Source: Aquarana catesbeiana (Eukaryota; Chordata; Amphibia; Anura; Ranidae). From it: a stretch of DNA of 64,000 nucleotides. The notes under the pieces are model-generated. The model made no database searches and was not told the DNA's origin. It saw nothing but the letters and a program-made list of their open reading frames with translations. The DNA lies in assembly GCF_042186555.1 (NCBI RefSeq), contig NC_133326.1:690160708-690224707 (forward strand), in the 5' to 3' direction. Below, piece by piece: positions 11,139 to 20,745 of this stretch. A program made the translations under genes and the position numbers. Each line of letters starts with the position of its first letter. Position 1 is the stretch's first letter.

Positions 11139-12362
11139 TAGACATGTGCACTGCCAAAAAATGTGTTCGTTTTCCTTTCATTCATTTTTGTTTTTTTTTT
11201 CGTTTTTCGGGTCATTTGTTATGATCGCAATTTGTAAATTCCTACATTCGTAAATTCGTACATTCGTAAATTCGTATATTCGCAGATTAGAAAATTTGTA
11301 TATTCGTAAATTTGTACATTCGTAAATTAGAAAATTCGTAAATTTGGAAATTCTAAATTCGAAAATCTGTAACTAACTATTAAATTATAGGTCTTGCAAT
11401 CTCCTTTCAAATTTGGCTGTTAGTGAACGTAACGCATACGAATTTAGCCGAAAGTTACCAATTATCCGAAATAACAAATGCTGCTTCTAAACAAATGGAA
11501 CGGAACAAATTAATAATAATAATAAAAAGTTTTTATTATTTATTATTATTAATTCATTACGTTCCATTCGTTTGGATAAATTTGTATTTGTTACGTTCAC
11601 TAACAGCCAAATTTGAAAGGAAATTACAATACCTATAATTTAAAAGTTAGTAATAGTTAAGTTATTAGTTAATAACTCTTTCAGATTTCTGAATTTCCGA
11701 ATTTACTAATTTACAGATTTATGAATTTTTGAATGTACGAATGTAAGGGCTCTTTCACATGGACGATCCGTATGTCCGTTTTTCATCCTTCCGTTTTCGG
11801 ATGAAAAACGGACATACATTCATCCCTATGGAGCGTCGGATGTCAGCGGTGACATGTCCGCTGACATCCGACCCGCTCTGATCCGAAAAGTGTAACGGAG
11901 GAAAAACCTACTTTTCCATCCGTTTTCGGATCGGATCGGGTGACGACGGACACTACGGTCCGTCGTCATCCGATCCCCCATAGGGGAGAGCGGCGCTCTG
12001 ACAGGTCCGTCGCTGCACAGCGTGCAGCGATGGACCTGTCATCTTCCTGCTCAGCGGGGATCGGCGGAGCGATCCCCGCTGAGCCAGCGGATGTTCACGG
12101 GGCGGATCATCACTGATCCGCCCCGTGTGAAAGAGGCCTAAGAATTTACGAATGTATGAATTTACAAATGTACGAATTTACGAATGTACAAATGTACGAA
12201 TTTACAAATGAGCGACTGTACGAATTTACAAATTTTCGAATTTACGAATATTCGGAAAAATTCGTTAAACGGGTTTTCGTTAATTAGGATATTTACGAAT
12301 TAACAAATTTGTCGAAATTTGTTAAAAAACCAATTCAGATCAAAACGAACTGCACATGTCTA
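11139..12362. mobile_element. hAT foldback MITE with 8-bp TSD
   Basis: Termini TAGACATGTGCA and TGCACATGTCTA are inverted. The target duplication is perfect: GAGCGTAC at 11131-11138 and 12363-12370. The interior is palindromic (GGCTGTTAGTGAACGTAAC near 11413 against its complement near 11595) and rich in ATTCGTAAATT-like words. A Harbinger MITE is inserted at 11748. Non-coding. Confidence 0.85.
11748..12138 (+). mobile_element. Harbinger-like MITE copy 1
   Basis: Flanked by TAA (about 11745-11747 and 12139-12141), with inverted ends GGGCTCTTTCACATGG and CCCCGTGTGAAAGAGGCC. A TWA target and a GGGCTCTTTCACA-type TIR fit PIF/Harbinger. A second copy lies inverted at 30362-30729. Confidence 0.8.
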
Positions 12363-12895
12363 GAGCGTACTAACGGTAAGAATTTAGGACAACAGTCTGT
12401 GAACAGACAATCCCCTTCCAACAATCGTACCGTGTGTACAAGGCTTAAGTGACACTTTTTGGAGACCAGTGACACCAATACATTGATCAGTGCTAAAAAT
12501 ATGCACTGTCACTTTACTAATGACACTGGCAGGGAAGGGGTTAACATCGGGGGTGATCAATGGGTTAAATGTGTTTCCTGGGAGTGCTTGCTAACTGTGG
12601 GGGGGGGGGGTACTTTGACTGGGGGAAAACAGAGATCTGTGTTCCTGCTGCTTAGCAGAAACACAAGATCTCCATCTTTCCCTCTGACAGAATGGCAATC
12701 TGCCTTGTCTACATAGGGAGACTGCCATTCTGTCTGCCTTGGGAATAATCGGCAGGGTCCAGGCGGACATCCCCCCTACCCGACCCGAGGAAAAAAATGA
12801 TGTACAGGTACATGACTTTGCGCTGAAGGGTCGCCCTGCTGTAGTATATGTGTATGGGGTGGTTCGGAAGCGGCAGGACAGTGTTCTGACAGCTC

Positions 12896-13560
12896 CTTTC
12901 CACCGGCGTCTTCTTAACTCTCTGCATCTCTGCCCACGGAGGAGGCTGCTTCATGGGGGGGCGCAGCACAGACCTGGAATCCTCGATCTGACACCCTGCA
13001 CATCCCACATGCTTGTCTTTGTCTTACTCAATAAACATTACTGGCGGTTTTGGCGCCTCTCTTTCCCCTTTCCCTTTTTTTTCCAGCACTGAAGGTAAAA
13101 GACTCAATATTGTACAGGAGGAGAGACTCACTTGTTCCAACCTACAGCAAAATATTTTGTGTCCACCCCTTCCATGTGTGATGATGTCAGACATGATGTC
13201 ACACATTGGCCCCATCCTACACAGTTCATCACAATAAATTTGCTAGACACATTTTAATACTTAATATAATTGGGATAAATGATATAACACTGCCAGGTGT
13301 GCTTACAATGGTCAGTTTTTATTCAAAATGTTGTCAATTGGTTTTCCAAAAGAAACAAAAATAGTGCTGTGAATATTTGAAAAAAAAATGTTAGCTGTAG
13401 TTGGGGTTTCATTTTTTTGTCGCTTACCTAAAACTAAATTCTAGTTCAAATGTAAAGTTATCCTTGCAATGTGGCCCCTCCCACATAACACTGCCAGGAG
13501 TGCCTACAATGGTCAGCTGTAGATAGCCTCTTGCTGCCGGCGCTATAGCTGAAAGATGGC
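12896..13560. other. Unassigned intergenic DNA
   Basis: No supported gene. Short frames here lack recognisable domains. TACAATGGTCAG occurs at both 13306 and 13507, next to CACTGCCAGG, suggesting a small duplicated repeat. Confidence 0.4.
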
Positions 13561-13742
13561 TACAGCGTGGGCCTAAATTGCCGGGAGGGCGTCCCTGGGG
13601 GGTGCGCTGGGCTCGCTCTGTGAGTCTATGAGACTCAGCTGATCACAGATCGGAAGAAGGGGCCGATCCCGACTGACAGCGTGAGGAGAAAAAAAAAGCA
13701 GATTACCATCTGGAGTAAACGGGACATCGGTCCCACACACTA

Positions 13743-14246
13743 TTACACAATGGTCACTTTTCACTCTCCCACTTCCTTCTCCCCACTTTCTTTATTTATT
13801 CCTTGTTTGTCACTTTTTTGTATTGTTTTGTTTGGTGTGTATACACGTTTGTCACTGTGTGATGAGTAGGGTGTGGGTCCTTGGGCCTACTCTGAAAGTC
13901 TTGGGGGGGGTAGACATAGGCCTTCTGGCTTGGTTTGCCCTCTCTCATGGGGTCTCCCTTCGGGGGACTCCCACCTAGTACTTGGGTGGGTCTGTTTCGG
14001 CAGACCTTCCAGAGAACAGGAGTCCGTCTGGTTTCGGCCAGATGGACCCAAGTGAAGTACCTCAGTCCCCATCTGGAGCCTAACGCCCCGGGTGATCAGG
14101 GTAAGGTCCTTCCTTAGTGGAGGATCAGTGTAACACCCGTTGCACGTTTTTGTGTGTCACTCTTTATGTGTGTGCATTTTTTTTGGCACCGGGTGGAAGT
14201 TTTTGGGTGTGTTTTGTACTCCACTGGCTTTAAAAAAAAAAACAAA
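13743..14246 (+). mobile_element. Poly-A retroposon with TTCG hairpins
   Basis: Bounded by an imperfect direct repeat, ATCGGTCCCACACAC on the left (13728-13742) and ATCGGTCCCGCACAC on the right (14247-14261). It ends in an A-run (CTTTAAAAAAAAAAAC), which indicates target-primed retroposition in the + orientation. The middle has three successive stem-loops with TTCG or TTTCGG loops (about 13951-13971, 13988-14006 and 14022-14046). The source RNA was not recognised. Confidence 0.6.
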
Positions 14247-14282
14247 TCGGTCCCGCACACTCCAAACCCACTGCTGCTAAGC

Positions 14283-14755
14283 AGTGCCCACCAGTGCCAC
14301 CTACCAGTGCCCACCAATGCCACCTACCAGTGCATAACAGCACTGCTAAGCAATGCCCACCAGTGCCACCTATCAGTGTTGCCAATCAGTGCCACCTATC
14401 AGTGCTGCCTATCAGTGTCACCTACCAGTGCCCATCGGTGCCACCAATCAGTGCCCATCAGTGCTGCCTACCAGTGCCCATCAGTCCCACATATCAATGC
14501 CCATCAGTGCCACCTATCAGTGCCCATCAGTGCCACATATTAATGCCCATCAGTGCTGCCTACCAGTGCAGCCTCTTCAGTACCCACCAATGCCACCTCA
14601 TCAGTGCCACCCATCAGTGCCCATCAGTGCCACCTTATCAGTGCCTATCAGTGCCCATCAGTGCCATCTATCAGTGCATTCTCATCAGTGCTGCCTCATC
14701 AGTGCGCTTTATCAGTGCTGCCCATCAGTGCCACCTAATCAGCGCACATCTCCTC
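14283..14755 (+). repeat. CAGTGCC-type degenerate tandem array
   Basis: Same repeat type as 9476-9740: alternating CAGTGCCCATCAGTGCC and CAGTGCTGCCTAT words. Long frames of Cys/His/Pro/Ser residues arise from repeat composition and are not genes. Confidence 0.8.
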
Positions 14756-14911
14756 TGCAGTATTGTGAACCGGAAGCACTCAGCACTGAGCACTTCAGAC
14801 ATGTCAAAATGCCAGTTAGAAAGGTGGGTGTACAGTCCTAAAAAATTGTGTGCTTGGTTGGCTGGAATAGAGAGCAGGATAGACATTGAGAGTCCAATAG
14901 ACCAGGCGGCA

Positions 14912-15758
14912 AAACTATGTTACAGGGCAGAATTTGGGATAGTTTGTAATAATAGTCTGTATCTGTGCTGTAAGTAGTAAGTAAGTAGTTGTGAATGTAG
15001 AAATGGCCCAAGGGTATAATGCCCACTCTGCTAAATTGAGGAGTACATCTGGATTTGTGACATAAGTGGCATATGCAGATGGACACACCTCACTTTAACC
15101 TGACTGGTTAGTGTAAAATATGAAAATTGCATTTATCAGAAAACTCTTAATATTGGCTGTTATGTTCATCATTTTAAAGGTCACCATTATGAAAAAAAAA
15201 TTAAATAAATTACAGAAAAAATATGCATTTTTTTTTCACAGAAGCCTGCAAGATATTACATCCGCAATCAGTGCAATGTCAGGCTCATGCAGACACTTCC
15301 TACAGCTTATGCAATTGTATGGCCTTCATGTTAAAGAGCTGAGAAAGTGTCAATGTACTGAGTTTGTTGATCAGCACTCTCATAGTCCATGGAGAACTAT
15401 ACGGTAACTCCATTTGCCAGATAGGACTTGTAGTTTATTTATTCACAGATCTCTCTGCCTGAACCTCACCAATTGTAAATGTGACAGAGGCTTCAGGGGA
15501 GAAGAACCTGATTCAGGGGATGAAAGCAGGGCTGCTTAGGAATGTTACACCCTTTTAATGAGTGTAACATGTAACATGTTTCTAAAAGTCAACCTAGCCT
15601 TTAATTCCTGTTTTAACATATCTGAAAACAATAAATATACATATACTATTCTTCATCATGAATTCCTTACACATTACAATTTCATACTCCATTTATATCT
15701 TACAGGAGAAAAACACATATATCTTTGGTAGCTGTAGTTATTTTTCTATGTACAAAAA
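14912..15758 (+). other. OR1 5' flank, duplicated; splice acceptor 15703-15705
   Basis: This flank aligns with the split flank of the second OR: 37366-37434, 38377-38666, 39612-39739 and 46589-46893. Shared words include TTATGTTCATCATTTTAAAGG, GATCAGCACTCTCATAGTC and AAATGTGACAG. TATCTTACAG at 15696-15705 is a plausible 3' splice site 53 bp before the ATG, as expected for OR genes with an upstream non-coding exon. TTAA at 15331-15334 is the empty site of the MITE at 38671. Confidence 0.6.
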
Positions 15759-16706
15759 ATGTGTGAGGTTAATCAGACTCAAGTCACACAGATTCGTTTA
15801 CTTGGGTTCCGTGGCCTGGCCAAATATAAAACTCTATTATTTATTGTGTTTCTTGTAACCTACCTTATCATACTCGGTGGAAACCTGATGATTATCATTT
15901 TGGTAACAACTGTTGATCATCTTAAAATCCCAATGTTCTTCTTCCTCAAGCACTTGGCCACAGCAGATGTCCTACTGACCACCAGTGTTGTCCCCATGAT
16001 GCTGGACATTATATTCATTGAGGAAGGAAGACTATCATTTGTTGGATGCATTACTCAGTTGTATGTCTTTGGCATTTTTGGATTTGTGCAATGTTTTCTG
16101 ATTGCTGTTATGTCCTATGATCGATACTTGGCTGTTTGCAAACCATTGCATTATGCTTCACTTATGAATCCTCATGTTTGCCTCCAGTTGGTTCTTGGCT
16201 CCTGGTTTTTAGTTACCATGTTAATATCAAGTGAAATAATGGTGGTGGTTCAATTTAAGTTCTGTGGAATTAATTATATTGATAACTTTTTCTGTGATTT
16301 TGGACCAGTAGTGGAGCTGTCCACCTCAGACACATCCAGTTTGATGCTACAAGACTTTGTAATTTCCATATTCATGATATTTTGCCCTTTCACTTTCATA
16401 ATCATAACCTACATGTACATTTTCTTCATCATCCTGAAGATATCTTCTGTTTATGGTCGAAGAAAAGCCTTCTCCACATGTAGCTCCCACCTGGCTATTG
16501 TCGGTGTCTATTATGGAACTTTGATCACCGTATACATGGTACCAGGAGATGACAGCACAGCGAGCATGAACAAATATAGGTCTTTGCTGTATATTGTGGT
16601 GACACCACTGATGAATCCCATTATCTACAGCCTCAGGAACCAGGAGATCAAGAAAGCCTTGCTTAAATCAGTCATCAAACTTAAAACAGACAGCTTTAAA
16701 TTTTGA
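15759..16706 (+). CDS. Olfactory receptor, class II (copy 1)
   Basis: An intact single-exon 315-residue seven-helix receptor, the usual OR length. It should sit in the plasma membrane or cilia of olfactory neurons and signal through Golf to adenylyl cyclase (family knowledge). Visible hallmarks are an N-glycosylation site at N5 (NQT), GN at 41-42 in TM1, KIPMFFFL at 56-63, C97 and C179 for the extracellular disulfides, MSYDRYLAVCKPLHY at 118-132 after TM3, KAFSTCSSHL at 236-245 and PLMNPIIYSLRN at 283-294 in TM7. ATG was chosen because an upstream ATG (15748) is out of frame and the paralogue starts at the same place. The subfamily looks OR6/OR11-like, but this is uncertain. It is about 90% identical to the copy at 46894. 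Confidence 0.95.
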   Translation: MCEVNQTQVTQIRLLGFRGLAKYKTLLFIVFLVTYLIILGGNLMIIILVTTVDHLKIPMFFFLKHLATADVLLTTSVVPMMLDIIFIEEGRLSFVGCITQLYVFGIFGFVQCFLIAVMSYDRYLAVCKPLHYASLMNPHVCLQLVLGSWFLVTMLISSEIMVVVQFKFCGINYIDNFFCDFGPVVELSTSDTSSLMLQDFVISIFMIFCPFTFIIITYMYIFFIILKISSVYGRRKAFSTCSSHLAIVGVYYGTLITVYMVPGDDSTASMNKYRSLLYIVVTPLMNPIIYSLRNQEIKKALLKSVIKLKTDSFKF

Positions 16707-16707
16707 G

Positions 16708-16713
16708 AATAAA
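16708..16713 (+). terminator. Possible polyadenylation signal of OR1
   Basis: AATAAA lies immediately after the TGA stop. The paralogue has AGTACA at this position, so only OR1 has the motif here. Other signals further downstream may be used. Confidence 0.35.
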
Positions 16714-16730
16714 CTTTTTGTTTCCATTTT

Positions 16731-17036
16731 AGCAGCACTAGGGTCGTCGGTTCAAATCCCAACCATGGTACATCCTTCCTAGAGTTTGCATGTTCTCCCA
16801 TGACTGCATGGGTTTCCCCTGGGCACTCTGGTTTCCTCCCACACTCCAAAGACATGCTGGTAGGTTAATTGACACCCGTCTAAATTGGCCTTAGTTTGAG
16901 TATGTATGAATGTGAGTTAGGGAACATAGATTGTAAGCTCCTTGAGGGCAGGGCTGATGTGAATGTACAATATATATATGTAAAGTGCTGTGTAAATTGT
17001 CGGCGCTATATAAGTACCTGTAATAAATAAATAAAT
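16731..17036 (+). mobile_element. tRNA-derived SINE, 5'-truncated
   Basis: A pol III B-box-like word GGTTCAAATCCC is at 16749-16760, followed by a typical SINE body (GGTTTCCTCCCACACTCCAA, GATTGTAAGCTCCTTGAGGG) and an ATAAATAAATAA tail. The A box is missing, so the copy is truncated. It starts exactly where OR1 and OR2 3' flanks stop matching, so it inserted into, or defines the end of, the OR1 3' UTR. Confidence 0.7.
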
Positions 17037-17245
17037 ACAAACAATAAATGTTCTTCATGTTTTATTTTTTATATTTTTATAGTGAATTAAGACACAAGCA
17101 AATATTTAGAATCTGTTATTTTAAGGTGAAAAATTGCAAATGTGAAAATTTGAACAATCAGCCTTTAATTTTGTGCTTCTGAATACAATGCATTTGTTTT
17201 GGTTGTAATATATTAGCAATTTAAAAAAAACAACAATTATATGTA

Positions 17246-18855
17246 CAGTGCCTTGCAAAAGTATTCACCCCCTTGGCTTTTTACCTATTTTGTTACATTT
17301 ACAGCCTTTAGTTCAATGTTTTTTTAATCTGAATTATATGTGATGGATCAGAACACAATAGTCTAAGTTGGTGAAGTAAAATTAGAAAAATATATACAAA
17401 AAACTATTTTTCAGAAATAAAAAACTGATAATTGGCATGTGTGTATGTATTCACCCCCTTTGGTATGAAGCCCATAAAAAGCTCTGGTGCAACCAATTAC
17501 CTTCAGAAGTCACATAATTAGTGAAATGATGTCCACCTGTGTGCAATCTAAGTGTCACATGATCTGTCATTACATATACACACACCTTTTTGAAAGGCCC
17601 CAGAGGTTGCAACACCTAAGCAAGAGGCACCACTAACCAAACACTGCCATGAAGACCAAGGAACTCTCCAAACAATTAGGGGACAATGTTGGTGAGAAGT
17701 ACAAGTCAGGGTTAGGTTATAAAAAAAATATCCAAATCTTTGATGAACCCTAGGAGCACCATCAAATCTATCATAACCAAATGGAAAGAACATGGCACAA
17801 CAGCAAACCTGCCAAGAGACAACAAAACTCACAGACCGGGCAAGGAGGGCATTAATCAGAGAGGCAGCAAAGAGACCTAAGTTAACCCTGGAGGAGATGC
17901 AGAGTCCCACAGCAGAGACTGGAGTATCTGTACATAGGACGACAATAAGCCGTACGCTCCATAGAGTTGGGCTTTATGGCACAGTGGCCAGAAGAAAGGC
18001 ATTACTTTCAGCAAAAAACAAAATGGCACGTTTTGAGTTTGTGAAAAGGCATGTGGGAGACTCCCAAAATGTATGGAGGACGGTGCTCTGGTCTGATGAG
18101 ACTAAAATTGAACTTTTTCAAAGAAAACAATATGTCTGGCGCAAACCCAACACATCACATCACCAAAAGAACACCATCCCCACAGTGAAACATGGTGGTG
18201 GAAGCATCATGCTGTGGGGATGTTTTTCAGCAGTTGTGACTGGGAAACTGGTCAGAGTTGAGGGAAAGATGGATGGTGCTAAATACAGGGATATTCTTAA
18301 GCAAAACCTGTACCACCCTGTGTGTGATTTGAGGCTAGGATGGAGGTTCACCTTCCAGCAGGACAATGACCCCAAACACACTGCTAAAGCAACACTTGAG
18401 CGATTTAAGGGGAAACATGTAAATGTGTTGGAATGGCCTAGTCAAAGCCCAGACTTCAATCCAATATAAAATATGTGGTCAGACTTAAAGATTACTGTTC
18501 ACAAGCGCAAACCATCCAACTTGAAGGAGCTGGAGCAGTTTTGCAAGGAGGAATGGGCAAAAATCCTAGTGGTAAGATGTGGCAAGCTCATAGAGACTTA
18601 TCCAAAGCGACTTGGAGCTGTGATAGCCGCAAAAGGTGGCTCTACAAAGTATTGACTTTAGGGGGGTGAATAGTTATGCACATTGACTTTTTCTGTTATT
18701 TTGTCCTATTTGTTGTTTGCTTCACAATAAAAAAATCTTCAAAGTTGTGGGCATGTTCTGTAAATTAAATGATACACATCCTCAAACAATCCATGTTAAT
18801 GCCAGGTTGTGATTCAACAAAACACAAAGGGGGTGAATACTTTTGCAAAGCACTG
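17246..18855 (+). mobile_element. Tc1-type transposon, full length
   Basis: Flanked by TA (17244-17245 and 18856-18857), with inverted ends CAGTGCCTTGCAAAAGTATT and its near-perfect complement. Inner repeats (GTATTCACCCCCTTTG near 17449 and GGGGGGTGAATAGTTATGCA near 18661) give an IR/DR arrangement. The length, 1610 bp, is normal for the family. The transposase is broken. Confidence 0.92.
17649..18655 (+). pseudogene. Tc1 transposase, broken at catalytic Glu
   Basis: The N-terminus (MKTKELSKQLGDNVGEKYKS) is followed by frame breaks at the A-run near 17720 and again near 17815. The main frame then runs from LTDRARRALIREAAKRPK to VLWSDETKIELF (first Asp), HGGGSIMLWGCF, FQQDNDPKHTAK (second Asp) and SPDFNPI. 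The next codon, TAA at 18467-18469, replaces the conserved catalytic Glu (family NPIEN). The frame resumes NMWSDLKITVHKR to the original end near 18655. It cannot make active enzyme. Confidence 0.92.
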
Positions 18856-18857
18856 TA

Positions 18858-19012
18858 CATGTGATAAAAACACAGCTCCAAATCCAACTCAAAAATGTAA
18901 TGAATATAGCGCACCCATAATTGGAAATTTGCTCAGTATATACAGATTTTTTTTATTTCAGGCCTAATCTGGTTGATAAGTAATGCCCCAACAACCAGCG
19001 AAATGTGACAAC
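18858..19012. other. Spacer between Tc1 and hAT elements
   Basis: Short AT-rich spacer. It ends in GTGACAAC (19005-19012), the left target duplication of the following hAT element. Nothing else is visible. Confidence 0.5.
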
Positions 19013-20037
19013 TAGGGATGAGCCGAACACCCCCCGGTTCGGTTCGCACCAGAACCCGCGAACGGACCGAAAGTTCGCACGAACGTTAGAACCCCATTGA
19101 CGTCTATGGGACTCGAACGTTCGAAATCAAAAGTGCTCATTTTAAAGGCTAATTTGCATGGTATTGTCCTAAAAAGGGTTTGGGGACCCGGGTCCTACCC
19201 CAGGGGACATGTATCAATGCAAAAAAAACTTTTAAAAACGGCCGTTTTTTCGGGAGCAGTGATTTTAATGATGCTTAAAGTAAAAAAAAAAAAGTGAAAT
19301 ATTCCTTTAAATATCGTACCTGGGGGGTGTCTATAGTATGCCTGTAAAGTGACGCGTGTTTCCCATGTTTAGAACAGTCCCTGCACCAAATGTCATTTTT
19401 AAAGGAAAAAATCTCATTTAAAACTGCTTGCGGGTTTAATGTCATGTCGGGTCATGGCAATATGGATGAAAATCAGTGAGACAAACGGCATGGGTACCCC
19501 CCAGTCCATTACCAGTCCCTTTGGGTCTTGTATGGATATTAAGGGGAACCCCGCACCCAAATTAAAATAAGGAAAGGTGTGGGGCCACCAGGCCCTATAT
19601 ACTCTGAACAGCAGTATACAGGCGGTGCAAACAAGACAGGGACTGTAGGTTTGTTGTTAAGTAGAATCTGTTTGTAATTTTGAACATTTTTAACGTGTTT
19701 AGCTCCAGCCAAAAAATCTTTTCTAAGCTTTTTGGAAAACATAGGGAAGGGTTATCACCCCTGTGACATTTGTTTTGCTGTCTTTCCTCCTCTTCAGAAG
19801 ATTTCACCTCACTTTTTTGTCCCAATGAAAAATGTTTTTTGAAAATTTGGGTTTTTTTGTGGAACAAGGATTGGAAAGCATCAGTGGAAAGGAGAACTTG
19901 TTTTCCCATATTAACTCTTACAGGAGAGAATTTCCCTTCCTAGGGGTAGATTTCATCTCACTTCCTGTTGTCTCCTTCCGTTTGCAAGTAGGAGTCGTTT
20001 GTAAGTTAGATGTTTGAAAGTAGGGTCCTGCCCTATA

Positions 20038-20610
20038 TACTCAGCAGAAATTTGGGCCTTAGGTGTTGCTGTGGCCACAACACTGTAAGCCCTCACAGGG
20101 CCCTGCTGTGAAATATTAGATCAAGAATTGTAATTACATGCCCCTGTTGAACAGCAGCTGAAAAATTAGGCCTTAGGCACTGGTGCTGGTGCCACAACAC
20201 TGCAACCCCTCACAGACACTCTAGTTGGAACGCAGGAACGAGCCCTGCTGCAAATTATTGCTTCAAAAATTGTAATTACACGCCCCTGTTAGACAGGGGC
20301 AGAAAAATTGGGCCTTAGGCACTGGTGCTGGTGCCACAACACTGCAACCCCTCACAGACACTCTAGTTGGAACGCAGGAACGAGCCCTACTGCAAAGTAT
20401 TGCATCAAAAATTGTAATTACACGCCCCTGTTAGACAGGGGCAGAAAAATTGGGCCTTAGGCACTGGTGCTGGTGCCACAACACTGCAACCCCTCACAGA
20501 CACTCTAGTTGGAACGCAGGAACGAGCCCTGCTGCAAAGTATTACATCAAAAATTGTAATTACACGCCCCTGTTAAACAGGGGCTGAAAAATTGTGCCTT
20601 AGGCACTGGT
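20038..20610. repeat. 142-bp tandem repeat 3' of hAT transposase
   Basis: CCTTAGGCACTGGTGCTGG recurs at 20171, 20313, 20455 and 20597, an exact 142-bp spacing. A shorter, diverged first unit begins near 20053. Each unit contains CACGCCCCTGTTAGACAGG and GGAACGCAGGAACGAGCCC. It lies between the left TIR and the transposase stop codon. Confidence 0.9.
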
Positions 20611-20745
20611 GGTGGCGCCCAGAACCAAAAATGTTCTTACAAGCTATCAGCGTGATGATTGAGGAGGAAGAGGATAATTACTCAGGGATAGTCACTCAGC
20701 ATCAGCATAGGCAGTCTTTGAAGGGATCTGAGATTTCAAAAAAAA

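Larger units (their letters stand above)
10784..12444. mobile_element. TTAA-flanked element, GCCTCGTACACACGG ends
   Basis: TTAA at 10780-10783 and 12445-12448 flank matching inverted ends (GCCTCGTACACACGGTACGA and its near-complement, about 27 bp). It interrupts the host MITE, whose sequence resumes with GTGACACTTTTTGG. It contains the hAT foldback at 11139-12362. Without that insertion it is about 430 bp. Confidence 0.85.
10361..12895 (+). mobile_element. TTAA-family MITE, split by nested insertions
   Basis: The CCACTTCAGCCCCGG start, the TTTTGGTGGTATTTGAT block and the GACACTGGCAGGGAAGGGG block match the better-preserved elements at 37439 and 47900. It is interrupted at TTAA by 10784-12444. 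The right end is approximate. Confidence 0.5.

Noticed and set aside
14154..14977. Cys/His/Pro-rich frames resembling zinc-finger-like repeats
   Set aside because: They arise from the CAGTGCC degenerate array, which also occurs in two other MITEs; spacing of Cys/His does not match any finger.
16749..16760. A genuine tRNA gene
   Set aside because: Only the B-box-like half is present, with no A box or cloverleaf; it is the 5'-truncated head of a SINE.
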